Assembly (NCBI RefSeq): GCF_051954575.1
Contig: NZ_JBQCHP010000003.1
Coordinates: 1 to 28,441 of the forward strand
Origin: Dyella_B sp035690825
GTDB taxonomy: Bacteria; Pseudomonadota; Gammaproteobacteria; Xanthomonadales; Rhodanobacteraceae
Direction of reading: 5' to 3'
Length of the DNA stretch: 28,441 nucleotides
Shown here: in pieces, positions 14,874 through 22,584 of the stretch
Layout: every line of letters begins with the position of its first letter
Position numbering within the stretch: position 1 is the stretch's first letter
Made by a program: the position numbers and the translations under genes
Notes under the pieces: generated by a model
Told to the model about the DNA's origin: nothing
The model's input: the letters and a program-made list of their open reading frames with translations, nothing else
Database searches by the model: none

Positions 14874-15632
14874 ATGTTTGCCACCTATCCCAGCCTGGTC
14901 GACCGCTCGGTACTGATCACCGGCGGCGCCACCGGCATCGGCGCGGCCTTCGTGGCGCATTTCGCGCAGCAGGGCGCGCGCGTGGCCTTCCTGGATATCG
15001 ACGAGAACGGCGCCGCGCTGCTGCGTAACGCGGTAACCAAGGTGCGGCACGATCCTTTGTTCATCCGTTGCGACATCACCGACCTGCGTGCCCTGAAAGA
15101 GGCGATCAACCAGGCCAGCGCACTGATCGGCACCATTGGCGTGCTGATCAACAACGCCGCCAACGACCGGCGCCATCATTTGCAGAACTCCACGCCTGAA
15201 GAGTTTGACCGGAACATCGCCGTGAACCTGCGCCATCAGTATTTCGCCACGCAGGCGGTGGTGCCGGGCATGCGCGAGCTCGGCGGCGGCTCGATCGTTT
15301 GCCTGGGCTCCATCGGCTGGATGATCAAAAACGCGGGCTATCCGATGTATGCGATGGCCAAATCGGCCGTGCATGGATTGGTCAACGGCCTGGCGCGCGA
15401 ACTGGGCCAGGATCGCATTCGCATCAATGCGCTGGTGCCCGGCTGGGTGATCACCGAGAAGCAGCGCGAGCTGTGGCTGGATGCCGCGGGCGAAGAAGAG
15501 ATACGCCGCAAGCAGAGCATGCCCGGCCACTTGCACGCGGACGATCTGGCGCGCGCCGCCTTGTTCCTTGCCGCCGACGACAGCGGCATGTGCACGGGCC
15601 AGGATTTCATCGTCGACGGAGGCTGGGCATGA
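14874..15632 (+). CDS. SDR-family sugar dehydrogenase (probable galactose 1-dehydrogenase)
   Basis: A 252-residue classical short-chain dehydrogenase. It has the cofactor motif TGGATGIG at residues 16-23, an aspartate in FLDIDE that favours NAD, NNAAND, catalytic S146, Y159 and K163 (YAMAK), and a GQDFIVDGGW end. Position in the dgo operon, directly before an SMP-30 lactonase, makes it the likely NAD-dependent D-galactose (possibly also L-arabinose) 1-dehydrogenase giving the 1,4- or 1,5-lactone. ATG 14874 places the glycine motif at the normal distance from the N-terminus; an ATG at 14841, overlapping the dgoD stop, is possible. Substrate is inferred from context, not from sequence. Confidence 0.85.
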   Translation: MFATYPSLVDRSVLITGGATGIGAAFVAHFAQQGARVAFLDIDENGAALLRNAVTKVRHDPLFIRCDITDLRALKEAINQASALIGTIGVLINNAANDRRHHLQNSTPEEFDRNIAVNLRHQYFATQAVVPGMRELGGGSIVCLGSIGWMIKNAGYPMYAMAKSAVHGLVNGLARELGQDRIRINALVPGWVITEKQRELWLDAAGEEEIRRKQSMPGHLHADDLARAALFLAADDSGMCTGQDFIVDGGWA

Positions 15633-16519
15633 CCTTGCAAGCTTCGCTGGTATTGGACGCGCACAACACGCTTGGCGAAGGCGTCACTTGGTGCCCGCGC
15701 AGCCAGTCGCTGTACTGGACGGACATCCACGCGTCGGTGCTGTGGCGTTATCGCCCGTCCGACGGCAATACGCGCCGCTGGCCGATGCCGGAACGGCTGG
15801 CTTCGTTCGCCCTGTGCGAAGACGAGAATTGGCTGCTGCTCGGCCTGGCCAGCGGGCTGGCGTTCTTCCATCTGGAAAACGGCCAGCTGATCCGCATCGC
15901 CGACGTCGAAAGCGGCTTGCCCACGCGCCTCAACGACGGCGCCTGCGATCGACAGGGGCGCTTCGTGTTCGGCACGCTGCACGAGCCGGTCTGTGGCGAG
16001 GCACGACGTGCAGCCGGCGCCTTCTACCGGCTGCATGCCGACCTGAAACTGGAACAGCTGCCGCTGGGTCCGGTCGCCATCAGCAACAGCATCGCGTTCA
16101 GTCCCGACGGCGCGACCATGTACTACTGCGATTCGTTTACCCGCACCGTGCATCGCTGTAGCTACGGCGACAGCGTGGCCGATGCGTGCATGCATATCGA
16201 CCTGACGCAGCAACGCGGTGAGCCGGATGGCTCGGCGGTGGACAGCGAAGGCGGCCTGTGGAACGCCGAGTGGGGCGCCGGCCGCGTGGTGCGCTACGAT
16301 CGCCACGGCAAGCAGGATCTCGTCATCGAGGTGCCGGTCTGCCAGCCGACACGCGTCGCCTTCGGCGGCGAGCGGTTGAATACGCTATACATCACCAGTG
16401 CCCGCGACGGTCTTTCGGCCCAGGCGCTGGCCAACGAGCCGCATGCCGGCGGGCTGTTCGCCATCGAGGTGCCTTTCACCGGCATACCCGAACCGCGTTT
16501 TGCAGGCCGGCCCACCTAA
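15629..16519 (+). CDS. SMP-30/gluconolactonase-family sugar lactonase
   Basis: A 296-residue six-bladed beta-propeller of the SMP-30/LRE family, metal-dependent lactonases that hydrolyse sugar lactones to sugar acids. The metal-site segments are present: LGEGVTWCPRSQSLYWTDI (glutamate near residue 17), LPTRLNDGACDRQGRF, GPVAISNSIAFSPDG (asparagine) and EPDGSAVDSEGGLWNAEWG (aspartate). The ATG overlaps the SDR stop by four bases, with GGAGG just upstream. Together with the SDR it would make galactonate for DgoD. No signal peptide, so it is cytoplasmic. A terminator lies at the end of the gene. Confidence 0.92.
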   Translation: MTLQASLVLDAHNTLGEGVTWCPRSQSLYWTDIHASVLWRYRPSDGNTRRWPMPERLASFALCEDENWLLLGLASGLAFFHLENGQLIRIADVESGLPTRLNDGACDRQGRFVFGTLHEPVCGEARRAAGAFYRLHADLKLEQLPLGPVAISNSIAFSPDGATMYYCDSFTRTVHRCSYGDSVADACMHIDLTQQRGEPDGSAVDSEGGLWNAEWGAGRVVRYDRHGKQDLVIEVPVCQPTRVAFGGERLNTLYITSARDGLSAQALANEPHAGGLFAIEVPFTGIPEPRFAGRPT

Positions 16520-16531
16520 GCCGGCTTTTTT
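16506..16531 (+). terminator. Rho-independent terminator of the dgo operon
   Basis: A six-base stem, GCCGGC (16506-16511) and GCCGGC (16520-16525), with an eight-base loop is followed at once by six T (16526-16531). The stem begins inside the last codons of the lactonase gene and the loop includes its stop codon, a compact arrangement ending the operon before the symporter. Confidence 0.85.
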
Positions 16532-16602
16532 ATGCATGCATGGGGAAGAAGATGAGAACATCCGCCCGATGCGATCCAAGCAGGTCCACGGATGGCCTGT
16601 CG

Positions 16603-16697
16603 CGAATCGAACACGAGGGTGTTTGATTCGGCGAAGCAGAGTCCGGACAGCTGCCGGGCTCGGCGCGTCGAGAAAGTGGGGGAAGCACTTGCTCGAC
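16603..16697 (+). promoter_or_regulatory. Structured leader upstream of the sugar symporter
   Basis: Two strong hairpins lie in the 188-base gap between the dgo terminator and the symporter ATG. Hairpin A (16603-16630) has 12 consecutive pairs including one G-U, with a GAGG loop. Hairpin B (16667-16697) has 11 of 12 pairs and a seven-base loop. A small CCGG/CCGG hairpin may form between them. Hairpin B ends 22 bases before the ATG, leaving the ribosome-binding site (CGGAG, 16709-16713) free. Possibilities are an operator (A is a near-perfect dyad), an mRNA-stabilising leader, or a small RNA. No known riboswitch was recognised. Confidence 0.5.
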
Positions 16698-16719
16698 ACC
16701 CGACAACACGGAGTCATTC

Positions 16720-18132
16720 ATGAGTGCCAACACGTATACACCACCTGTTACATCTCACGCGTCGGCCAAGCCGCACGGCAAGGCAACCGCCATCTTCATC
16801 TGCGTGCTGGCCGCACTGGCCGGGCTGATGTTCGGCCTGGACATCGGCGTCATCGCCGGCGCGCAGCAGTTCATCCAGAAAGACTTCAAGATCGACGACA
16901 GCACCATCGAGTGGATCGTCTCGATCATGATGGCTGGCGCCGCGCTCGGCGCGCTCGGTGCCGGCTGGCTATCCAGCCAGCTGGGCCGCAAGCGCTCGTT
17001 GATTCTTGGGGCGGTGTTGTTCGTGGCCGGATCAGTGCTGTGCGGTGTTGCGTGGACGCCCGACGTACTGATCGTGGGTCGCTTTGTGCTTGGCCTGGCG
17101 ATCGGCATTGCCAGTTTCACCGCGCCGCTTTATCTGGCCGAGATCGCGCCCGAATCGATCCGCGGCGCCATGATCTCGCTGTACCAGCTGATGATCACCA
17201 CCGGCATCCTCGTCGCGGCGCTGTCCAACGCCGCGCTGAGCTACACCGGCAGCTGGCGCTGGATGCTGGGCATCATCGCGATCCCTGGCGCGCTATTCCT
17301 GTTCGGCGTGGCCTTCCTGCCGGAGAGCCCGCGCTGGCTGATGATGCGCAACCGCCAGCCCGAGGCCGAACAGGTGCTGCACAAGCTGCTCGGCAGCGAA
17401 GACGACATTGCCCGCGAGATCGGTGATATCCGCGAGCAGCTGAAAACGCCGCAGCGCGGCGTACATATGTTCTTCCAGAACGTAAACTTCCGCCGCTCGG
17501 TGGGCCTTGGGGTGCTGCTGCAGATCATGCAGCAGCTCACCGGCATGAACGTGGTGATGTACTACGCGCCGCGCATCTTCGAGAGCATGGGCTATGCCAC
17601 CGAAGCGCAGATGTGGTTCACGGTGATCGTCGACCTGGTCAACGTATTGGCCACCTTCATCGCGATCGGCCTGGTGGACAAACTGGGCCGCAAGCCGATC
17701 CTGTACATCGGCTTCGTGGTGATGACGCTGGGCCTGGGCGTGGTCGGCACGATGATGCATCTGGGCATCCATACGCACGGCGAGCAGATCTTCACCGTAG
17801 GCATGCTGCTGCTCTTCATCGTGGGCTTCGCGATGTCCGCCGGCCCACTGATCTGGACGCTGTGCTCGGAAATCCAGCCGCTCAAGGGCCGCGACTTCGG
17901 CATCGGCTGCTCCACCTTCACCAATTGGGCGGCCAACTGGGTGGTGGGCGTTTCCTTCCTGAGCCTGCTCAACGGCATCGGCAATGCGCAGACGTTCTGG
18001 CTGTATGCCGCCTTCAACGCGGTGTTCATCGTGCTCACGCTCTGGCTGGTGCCGGAAACCAAGGGCATCACGCTGGAACAGATCGAACGCAACCTGATGA
18101 GCGGCAAGCGGCTGCGCGATATCGGCCGCTGA
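16720..18132 (+). CDS. MFS sugar/proton symporter (GalP/XylE/AraE type)
   Basis: A 470-residue inner-membrane transporter of the sugar porter family with twelve predicted helices. Family signatures are GLDIGVIAGAQQFIQ in TM1, the loop 2-3 motif SSQLGRKRS, RFVLGLAIGIASFTAPLYLAEIAPESIRG, the post-TM6 PESPRWLM, QQLTGMNVVMYYAPRIFE in TM7, loop 8-9 VDKLGRKPIL, and the C-terminal PETKGITLEQIE. These patterns are those of GalP, XylE and AraE. Given the adjacent galactose pathway, D-galactose is the likely substrate, with L-arabinose or xylose possible. CGGAG six bases before ATG 16720 supports the start. It is separated from the dgo operon by a terminator and so has its own control. Confidence 0.93.
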   Translation: MSANTYTPPVTSHASAKPHGKATAIFICVLAALAGLMFGLDIGVIAGAQQFIQKDFKIDDSTIEWIVSIMMAGAALGALGAGWLSSQLGRKRSLILGAVLFVAGSVLCGVAWTPDVLIVGRFVLGLAIGIASFTAPLYLAEIAPESIRGAMISLYQLMITTGILVAALSNAALSYTGSWRWMLGIIAIPGALFLFGVAFLPESPRWLMMRNRQPEAEQVLHKLLGSEDDIAREIGDIREQLKTPQRGVHMFFQNVNFRRSVGLGVLLQIMQQLTGMNVVMYYAPRIFESMGYATEAQMWFTVIVDLVNVLATFIAIGLVDKLGRKPILYIGFVVMTLGLGVVGTMMHLGIHTHGEQIFTVGMLLLFIVGFAMSAGPLIWTLCSEIQPLKGRDFGIGCSTFTNWAANWVVGVSFLSLLNGIGNAQTFWLYAAFNAVFIVLTLWLVPETKGITLEQIERNLMSGKRLRDIGR

Positions 18133-18151
18133 TCGACCCTTGAAGTGTGTC

Positions 18152-18270
18152 CCCTCCCCTGCATGCAGGGGAGGGCTGGGGTGGGGTTGCACGAGCTTGC
18201 GACCCAGCTCGAACTCAACGCAGATTGCTTCACACACCTGACCCTCTCCTGCTACACATGGGAGGGACGG
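18152..18270. repeat. REP-like repeat with a 24-base perfect palindrome
   Basis: A perfect palindrome occupies 18152-18175 (CCCTCCCCTGCA and its complement), followed by GGCTGGGGTGGGG. A related purine/pyrimidine unit at about 18241-18266 closes the element in inverse orientation. It resembles the paired hairpin element at 6036-6167 and sits 20 bases after the symporter stop, so it may protect or end that transcript even though no T-run is present. Confidence 0.7.
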
Positions 18271-18943
18271 CTACATCAATCATGCAACGCTACGCCGCTT
18301 TGCCGGTGTCAAACTGGCTAGCGAACCATTCGGTTCATCCGCGCCCGATCAACAGTCGACATTCACCGCCTGCATAGAAATCGACAGCGGCGATCTGCAG
18401 CGCGTGATTGCGGACTATCGAGCGGGTGGATATCAAGCCGGTAATACACCGCTGGGCCGAACTGTTGATCAGCAAGCATCTTGCCGGCGAAGTGCTCACT
18501 GAGCACGGACTTCCTGCTGCCGGCAGCACCCTGATCAGGTCAGATGACCGACTCTGTCTGGAATCACCGCGCTTAGATCGAATCGGCGCACATGGCCGGT
18601 GCAGCGTGGAGCGACGCACGACAACGTGCGCGACAGCCCAGCGCATGCAACCGCGGGCTCGGCTGACGGACAAGGCAGTGAAGCAGAGACAGCTGCTTTT
18701 TTTCTTAACTCAACCTGGTCCAGTTTTCTTTCCGAGAAAGCCAAAAGCGCACTCTTCGACTGCGTATTAACCGGCGGCGTGTTTTCATCTTTTTGATGGC
18801 TGCAGCGGAGCAGGCAGCCGTCGGTTTCAGGGTGAATCCGTACCGGTCATGAATCCATGAGCCGGACCAGCAGATGCGCGCATGCATTGCTCGCCGATGC
18901 TGGCCGCGCCTTCTCAATGTCCACTTTGACAGGAGTCGACACC
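18271..18943. other. Stretch without a convincing gene
   Basis: About 670 bases without a gene I can support. One plus-strand frame stays open through to a TGA at 18500-18502 and reads in a protein-like way (CIEIDSGDLQRVIADYRAGG), but it lacks an ATG and runs out of the repeat upstream, so it may be the remnant of a lost gene. Overlapping frames at 18335-18673 (-) and 18408-18770 (+) have no recognisable features. The right part, around 18690-18800, is visibly richer in A and T than the surroundings and should hold the promoter of the secreted-protein gene at 18944, although no clear -35/-10 pair was found. Confidence 0.4.
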
Positions 18944-19498
18944 ATGCGTACCCAGATATGCAAAGCGTTGTTCGGCGCTCTCTGCTTGCTGCTTGCTGGC
19001 ATGTTTGCTGCACGGCCAGTTTCCGCTCAGACAGAAACCGTTACCAATTGCGCCAATATCACTGCGATCACCTATTCGCAGGGCTTGAAAACCACCCCTC
19101 AAACAGAAGTAATCGACATCGATTCCATATATACCGGCTGCGTTACTGTACCGCTTGCGGCGCCGGCACCCGCAAAGGCTCACTGGGAGGGAACTGCTTC
19201 CGGCATCTCGTGCACCAACGCCAACGTCAATGAAGTCAGCAATGCGACCGGCGAACTTTATTGGAATGACAACGAGCCTCCTAGCGGCATCCAGTTCGTC
19301 AGTCTTGCAAATCTCGGCCTGGACGGCATTACACCCGTCGTGGCTACTTTCAGGATCACCTCCGGTCGTGGATCCGGCGAGACGTTCACCGTGGTCAGCG
19401 TTTATCCCCCTGCACCGAACCAGCTCAGTTGTTCGGACACCAAGCCCATCTGGATATTGACGGGGCCAAGCACGAATACCCAAATTTCGTTGCTATAA
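18944..19498 (+). CDS. Secreted four-cysteine protein of unknown function, copy 1
   Basis: A 184-residue exported protein. A Sec signal peptide covers about residues 1-28 (MRTQICKALFGALCLLLAGMFAARPVSA/QTE). The mature part has four cysteines (in TNCAN, TGCVT, ISCTN and LSCSD), enough for two disulfides, and is rich in T, S, G and hydrophobic alternation, suggesting a beta-sandwich. Start 18944 has AGGAG eight bases upstream. It is a paralogue of the next gene: shared pattern ITY-GL--TP, W-GTA---CT, W-DN--PS-I--VS, LDG, ATFR-T-GR--G-TFT, NQL-CSD and a final LL. I do not recognise the family. The spacing of C, GL--TP, C, W-G, C recalls small secreted proteins of actinobacteria, which is only a loose impression. 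Confidence 0.85.
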   Translation: MRTQICKALFGALCLLLAGMFAARPVSAQTETVTNCANITAITYSQGLKTTPQTEVIDIDSIYTGCVTVPLAAPAPAKAHWEGTASGISCTNANVNEVSNATGELYWNDNEPPSGIQFVSLANLGLDGITPVVATFRITSGRGSGETFTVVSVYPPAPNQLSCSDTKPIWILTGPSTNTQISLL

Positions 19499-19559
19499 GC
19501 TCGATTTCTCCGCGAAAGAGAGCCAGCACATACGTCCACTTTGAATAGGAGTCGACACC

Positions 19560-20120
19560 ATGCGTACGCAAATATGCAAAGCGTTGTTAGGCGTTCTGAG
19601 TCTGTTGCTTGCGGTAGTAATCACTACGCAACCAGCCTCCGCTCAACAAGTAGTAGCCATCACCTGCGCGGAGAGCGCAAGCATTACGTACACCAATGGC
19701 CTTCGCGCCACACCAAGCACCCAAACTCTCAAGGCAAGCGCAAATCTGACCGCCTGTGCCAATTTAACGCAGCTTTTGGGCGCCGTGCCTACCAACCTCT
19801 CCTGGCAGGGGACGGCTTATGAGGTTCAATGCACCAGTCCTACGGGAAACAGTGCAGATCCAGGGACGGGCATCGTTACCTGGGACGATAACCAAGATCC
19901 CAGCAGCATCGAGCTGGTCAGCTTCACCAACTCGAACCTTGACGGCGGCGCCGTCACCTTAGCTACGTTCAGGGTGACAGCAGGGCGGCTGGCTGGCACT
20001 ACATTTACTGCCGAGAACGCCTTCGTGCCTGCATTAAATCAGCTCAATTGCTCTGACCAAAATCCTGAATATGAAATCCAAGGCGAAGGTATTGGCGAAG
20101 ATATTCTTGGCTTACTCTGA
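19560..20120 (+). CDS. Secreted four-cysteine protein of unknown function, copy 2
   Basis: A 186-residue exported protein and tandem paralogue of the gene at 18944. The signal peptide is MRTQICKALLGVLSLLLAVV...TTQPASA/QQ. Four mature cysteines (ITCAE, TACAN, VQCTS, LNCSD) align with those of copy 1. The DNA around the start is strikingly like copy 1 (from 19534, GTCCACTTTGA, through the ribosome-binding site AGGAG and about 40 bases of coding sequence), whereas the mature regions have diverged widely. The C-terminus ends in an acidic stretch (GEGIGEDILGLL) absent from copy 1. It is probably transcribed with copy 1 (61-base gap) and ended by the terminator at 20150. Function unknown; secretion and disulfides suggest a periplasmic, surface or extracellular role. 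Confidence 0.85.
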   Translation: MRTQICKALLGVLSLLLAVVITTQPASAQQVVAITCAESASITYTNGLRATPSTQTLKASANLTACANLTQLLGAVPTNLSWQGTAYEVQCTSPTGNSADPGTGIVTWDDNQDPSSIELVSFTNSNLDGGAVTLATFRVTAGRLAGTTFTAENAFVPALNQLNCSDQNPEYEIQGEGIGEDILGLL

Positions 20121-20149
20121 ACATGGAAAAGCGTCGAGATGCGTATATG

Positions 20150-20178
20150 AAAAAGGCCGGCATACCGCCGGCCTTTTT
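20150..20178. terminator. Bidirectional rho-independent terminator
   Basis: A perfect 11-base stem, AAAAAGGCCGG (20150-20160) and CCGGCCTTTTT (20168-20178), has a seven-base loop. The A-run on one side and T-run on the other let it terminate both the secreted-protein genes (+) and the converging M3 peptidase gene (-), whose stop codon is 20 bases away. Confidence 0.9.
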
Positions 20179-20197
20179 CTGCGCACGATGCACGACA

Positions 20198-22411
20198 CTA
20201 TTTCGTCACGCCCTGCTTCAACCCCCGATGAATCAACATCGGCTCGACACTCGGATCGCTGCCGCGCCATTCCTTGTAGAGCTTGTCCAGCTCTTCCGTA
20301 TTGCCGCGCGAAAGTATCATCGCGCGGAAGCGATCGCCGTTTTCGCGCGTCAGGCCGCCGTGGTCCTTGAAACCTTCGAAGGCATCGTCGGCGAGCATCT
20401 GCGTCCACAGGTAGGCGTAGTAGCCGGCGGAATAGCCGTTGCTCCAGATGTGCAGGAAGTAGCTGGAACGGTAGCGCGGCGGCACATAGGAAAGATCCAC
20501 GCCATCCTTCTTCAGCGAAGCGGCTTCGAACGCGTCGACGTCCTGCTTGGGCTGGTCGGCACTGAGCATGTGCCAGTTCATGTCGAGCATGGCCGCGGCG
20601 ACCAGCTCGGTCATATCGTAGCCCTTGTTGAATAGCTGCGCCTTCTTGATCTTGTCGACCAGGGCCTGCGGCATCGGCTCACCGGTCTTGTAGTTCTTCG
20701 CATAATTGGCGAACACCTTCGGATCGAACGCCCAGTGTTCGTTGAACTGCGAGGGAAATTCGACGAAGTCACGCGCAGTCTGCGTACCGGATAGGGTCGG
20801 GTATTGCTCGTCGGCGAACAGGCCGTGCAGGCCATGGCCGAATTCGTGGAACATGGTGATCACGTCGTCCGTCGACAGCAGCGCCGGCTGGCCGTCCGCG
20901 GGCTTGGTGAAGTTGGCGACGTTGTAGATCACCGGCTTGGTGCCCAGCAGCTTGGACTGCTGCACGAAGTTGTCCATCCACGCGCCGCCGTTCTTGTTGT
21001 CGCGCTTGAAGTAGTCGAAGTAGGCCAGCGCCATCGACTTGCCGTCCTTGTCGAACACCTCGAACACGCGCACGTCGGGGTTATAGACGGGGATATCCTT
21101 GCGTTCCTTGAAGGTCAGGCCGTACAGCTGGTTGGCCGCGTAGAACACGCCGTTCTGCAGCACGTTATTCAGTTCGAAATATGGCTTGATCTGCGCTTCG
21201 TCGATGTCGTACTTCGCCTTGCGCACTTCCTCGGCGTAGTGTTCCCAATCCCACGGTTCGAGCTTGAAGGTGGGCTGTTTGAGCGCGGCCTGGTCCTTGT
21301 CGATCTGCTTCTGGATGTCGGCCGCTTCCACCTTGGCGCGCGCAACGGCGGCGGGGGCGAGCTTCTCCATGAAGCTCATCACGGTTTCAGGGGTCTTGGC
21401 CATCTGGTCTTCCAGCGTCCAGGCGGCGAAGTTGGGAAAGCCGAGCAGCTTGGCTTCCTGCGCACGCAACTGCGCAAGGCGTGAGACGATGTCGCGCGTA
21501 TCGTTGGCGTCGCCCTTTTCGGCGCGCGTCCACGATGCTTCGAACAGCGCCTGGCGCGTGGCGCGATCAGTCAGGTCCTGCAGCATCGGTTGCTGGGTGG
21601 TGTTCTGCAGCGTGAGCACCCACTTGCCGTCGAGATGGCGATCTTTTGCGGCCTGCGCGGCGGCAGCGATGTCTTCGTTGGAAAGGCCGGCCAGCTTGCT
21701 CTTGTCGCTCACCACCAGCGCACCGGCCTTGGCGGCGGCGAGCAGCTTGTTGTTGTACTGCGCCTGCAGGCCCGCGGCTTCCTTGTTGTAATCCTTGAGC
21801 TTGGCCTTGTCCGCATCGGACAGCTTGGCGCCGGCCATCACGAACTGGCGGTAGGCCACGTCGATCAGGCGCTTGGATTCCGGATCGAGCTTGAGCGAAT
21901 CGCGCTGGTCGTAGACGGCCTGAATGCGCTGGAACAGTTTGCCGTTGAGGTGGATCGCGTCCGCATGCGCGGCGAGCTTCGGTGCTTCCTCTTCCTGCAC
22001 TTTTTGCAGCGTGTCGTTGGTGTTGGCACCCGTCACCGCGTTGAACACGGCCATCACGCGGTTGAGCAGCACGCCGGATTTTTCCAGCGCCACGTAGGTG
22101 TTCTCGAACGTCGGCGGCTCAGGGTTGTTGGCGATCTTGTCGACCTCCTCCTGTTGCTGCCGCATACCCTCTTCGATCGCCGGCTGGTAATCGCTGTCCT
22201 TGATCTTGTCGAACGGCGGCGCCTGGTACGGCAGCGTGCTGGCGGTGAAGAACGGGTTGTTGACCTGCGCTTCGGCCGCGGCCGTGGTGGACGCCTTGGC
22301 CGGCGCCGTGCCGGATGCGGCAGGGGCGGCGTTGCTGCCGTTGTTGGGCGCCTGCGAACAGGCGGCGAGCGCTAGCGCAGTGGCGGCGGCGAGAAGGTGA
22401 AGACGGGGCAT
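20198..22411 (-). CDS. M3-family metallopeptidase lipoprotein (Dcp-like)
   Basis: A 737-residue zinc oligopeptidase of family M3 (peptidyl-dipeptidase Dcp/oligopeptidase A type), cutting short peptides. The zinc motif HEFGHGLHG is at about residue 522, with the typical downstream FVEFPSQFNEHW and C-terminal YRSSYFLHIWSNGYSAGYYAYLW. The N-terminus is a lipoprotein signal peptide (LLAAATALALAAC, lipobox LAAC) followed by a low-complexity Ala/Ser/Thr/Asn linker of about 35 residues, so the enzyme is membrane-anchored in the periplasm. ATG 22411 is chosen because it begins this signal and follows GGGAAA. The upstream part of the open frame has no coding character. Secreted Dcp-like lipoproteins are common in Xanthomonadales. 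The peptide substrate is unknown; no link to the sugar genes is evident. Confidence 0.93.
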   Translation of the reverse strand: MPRLHLLAAATALALAACSQAPNNGSNAAPAASGTAPAKASTTAAAEAQVNNPFFTASTLPYQAPPFDKIKDSDYQPAIEEGMRQQQEEVDKIANNPEPPTFENTYVALEKSGVLLNRVMAVFNAVTGANTNDTLQKVQEEEAPKLAAHADAIHLNGKLFQRIQAVYDQRDSLKLDPESKRLIDVAYRQFVMAGAKLSDADKAKLKDYNKEAAGLQAQYNNKLLAAAKAGALVVSDKSKLAGLSNEDIAAAAQAAKDRHLDGKWVLTLQNTTQQPMLQDLTDRATRQALFEASWTRAEKGDANDTRDIVSRLAQLRAQEAKLLGFPNFAAWTLEDQMAKTPETVMSFMEKLAPAAVARAKVEAADIQKQIDKDQAALKQPTFKLEPWDWEHYAEEVRKAKYDIDEAQIKPYFELNNVLQNGVFYAANQLYGLTFKERKDIPVYNPDVRVFEVFDKDGKSMALAYFDYFKRDNKNGGAWMDNFVQQSKLLGTKPVIYNVANFTKPADGQPALLSTDDVITMFHEFGHGLHGLFADEQYPTLSGTQTARDFVEFPSQFNEHWAFDPKVFANYAKNYKTGEPMPQALVDKIKKAQLFNKGYDMTELVAAAMLDMNWHMLSADQPKQDVDAFEAASLKKDGVDLSYVPPRYRSSYFLHIWSNGYSAGYYAYLWTQMLADDAFEGFKDHGGLTRENGDRFRAMILSRGNTEELDKLYKEWRGSDPSVEPMLIHRGLKQGVTK

Positions 22412-22584
22412 GAGGTTTCCCAGGCGTGGCAGATAAGCCCACGACTGTAACCATAGCCCGACCGGGTTCCAAGCCTGCTGAAGGTCAGCGGAGCGGCATA
22501 ACGAATGTTTTCTTTTTGCCTCGGCGTGTCCGTATTGGACTGGCATGACGGAGCAGCGGCCGGATAGGCTCGACCCATTCGCGC

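Noticed and set aside
16603..16630. Possible tRNA fragment (GATTCG-like sequence in a stem)
   Set aside because: It is a self-contained 12-pair hairpin with a four-base loop; no acceptor, D or anticodon arms or CCA end are found around it.
18408..18770. 120-codon open frame in the gene-poor stretch
   Set aside because: No ribosome-binding site, no recognisable domain, overlapped by equally poor frames on both strands.
18798..18819. GGCTGC/GCAGCC hairpin next to a T-rich tract
   Set aside because: The T-tract lies before the stem on the plus strand and no T-run follows on either strand, so it does not form a terminator.
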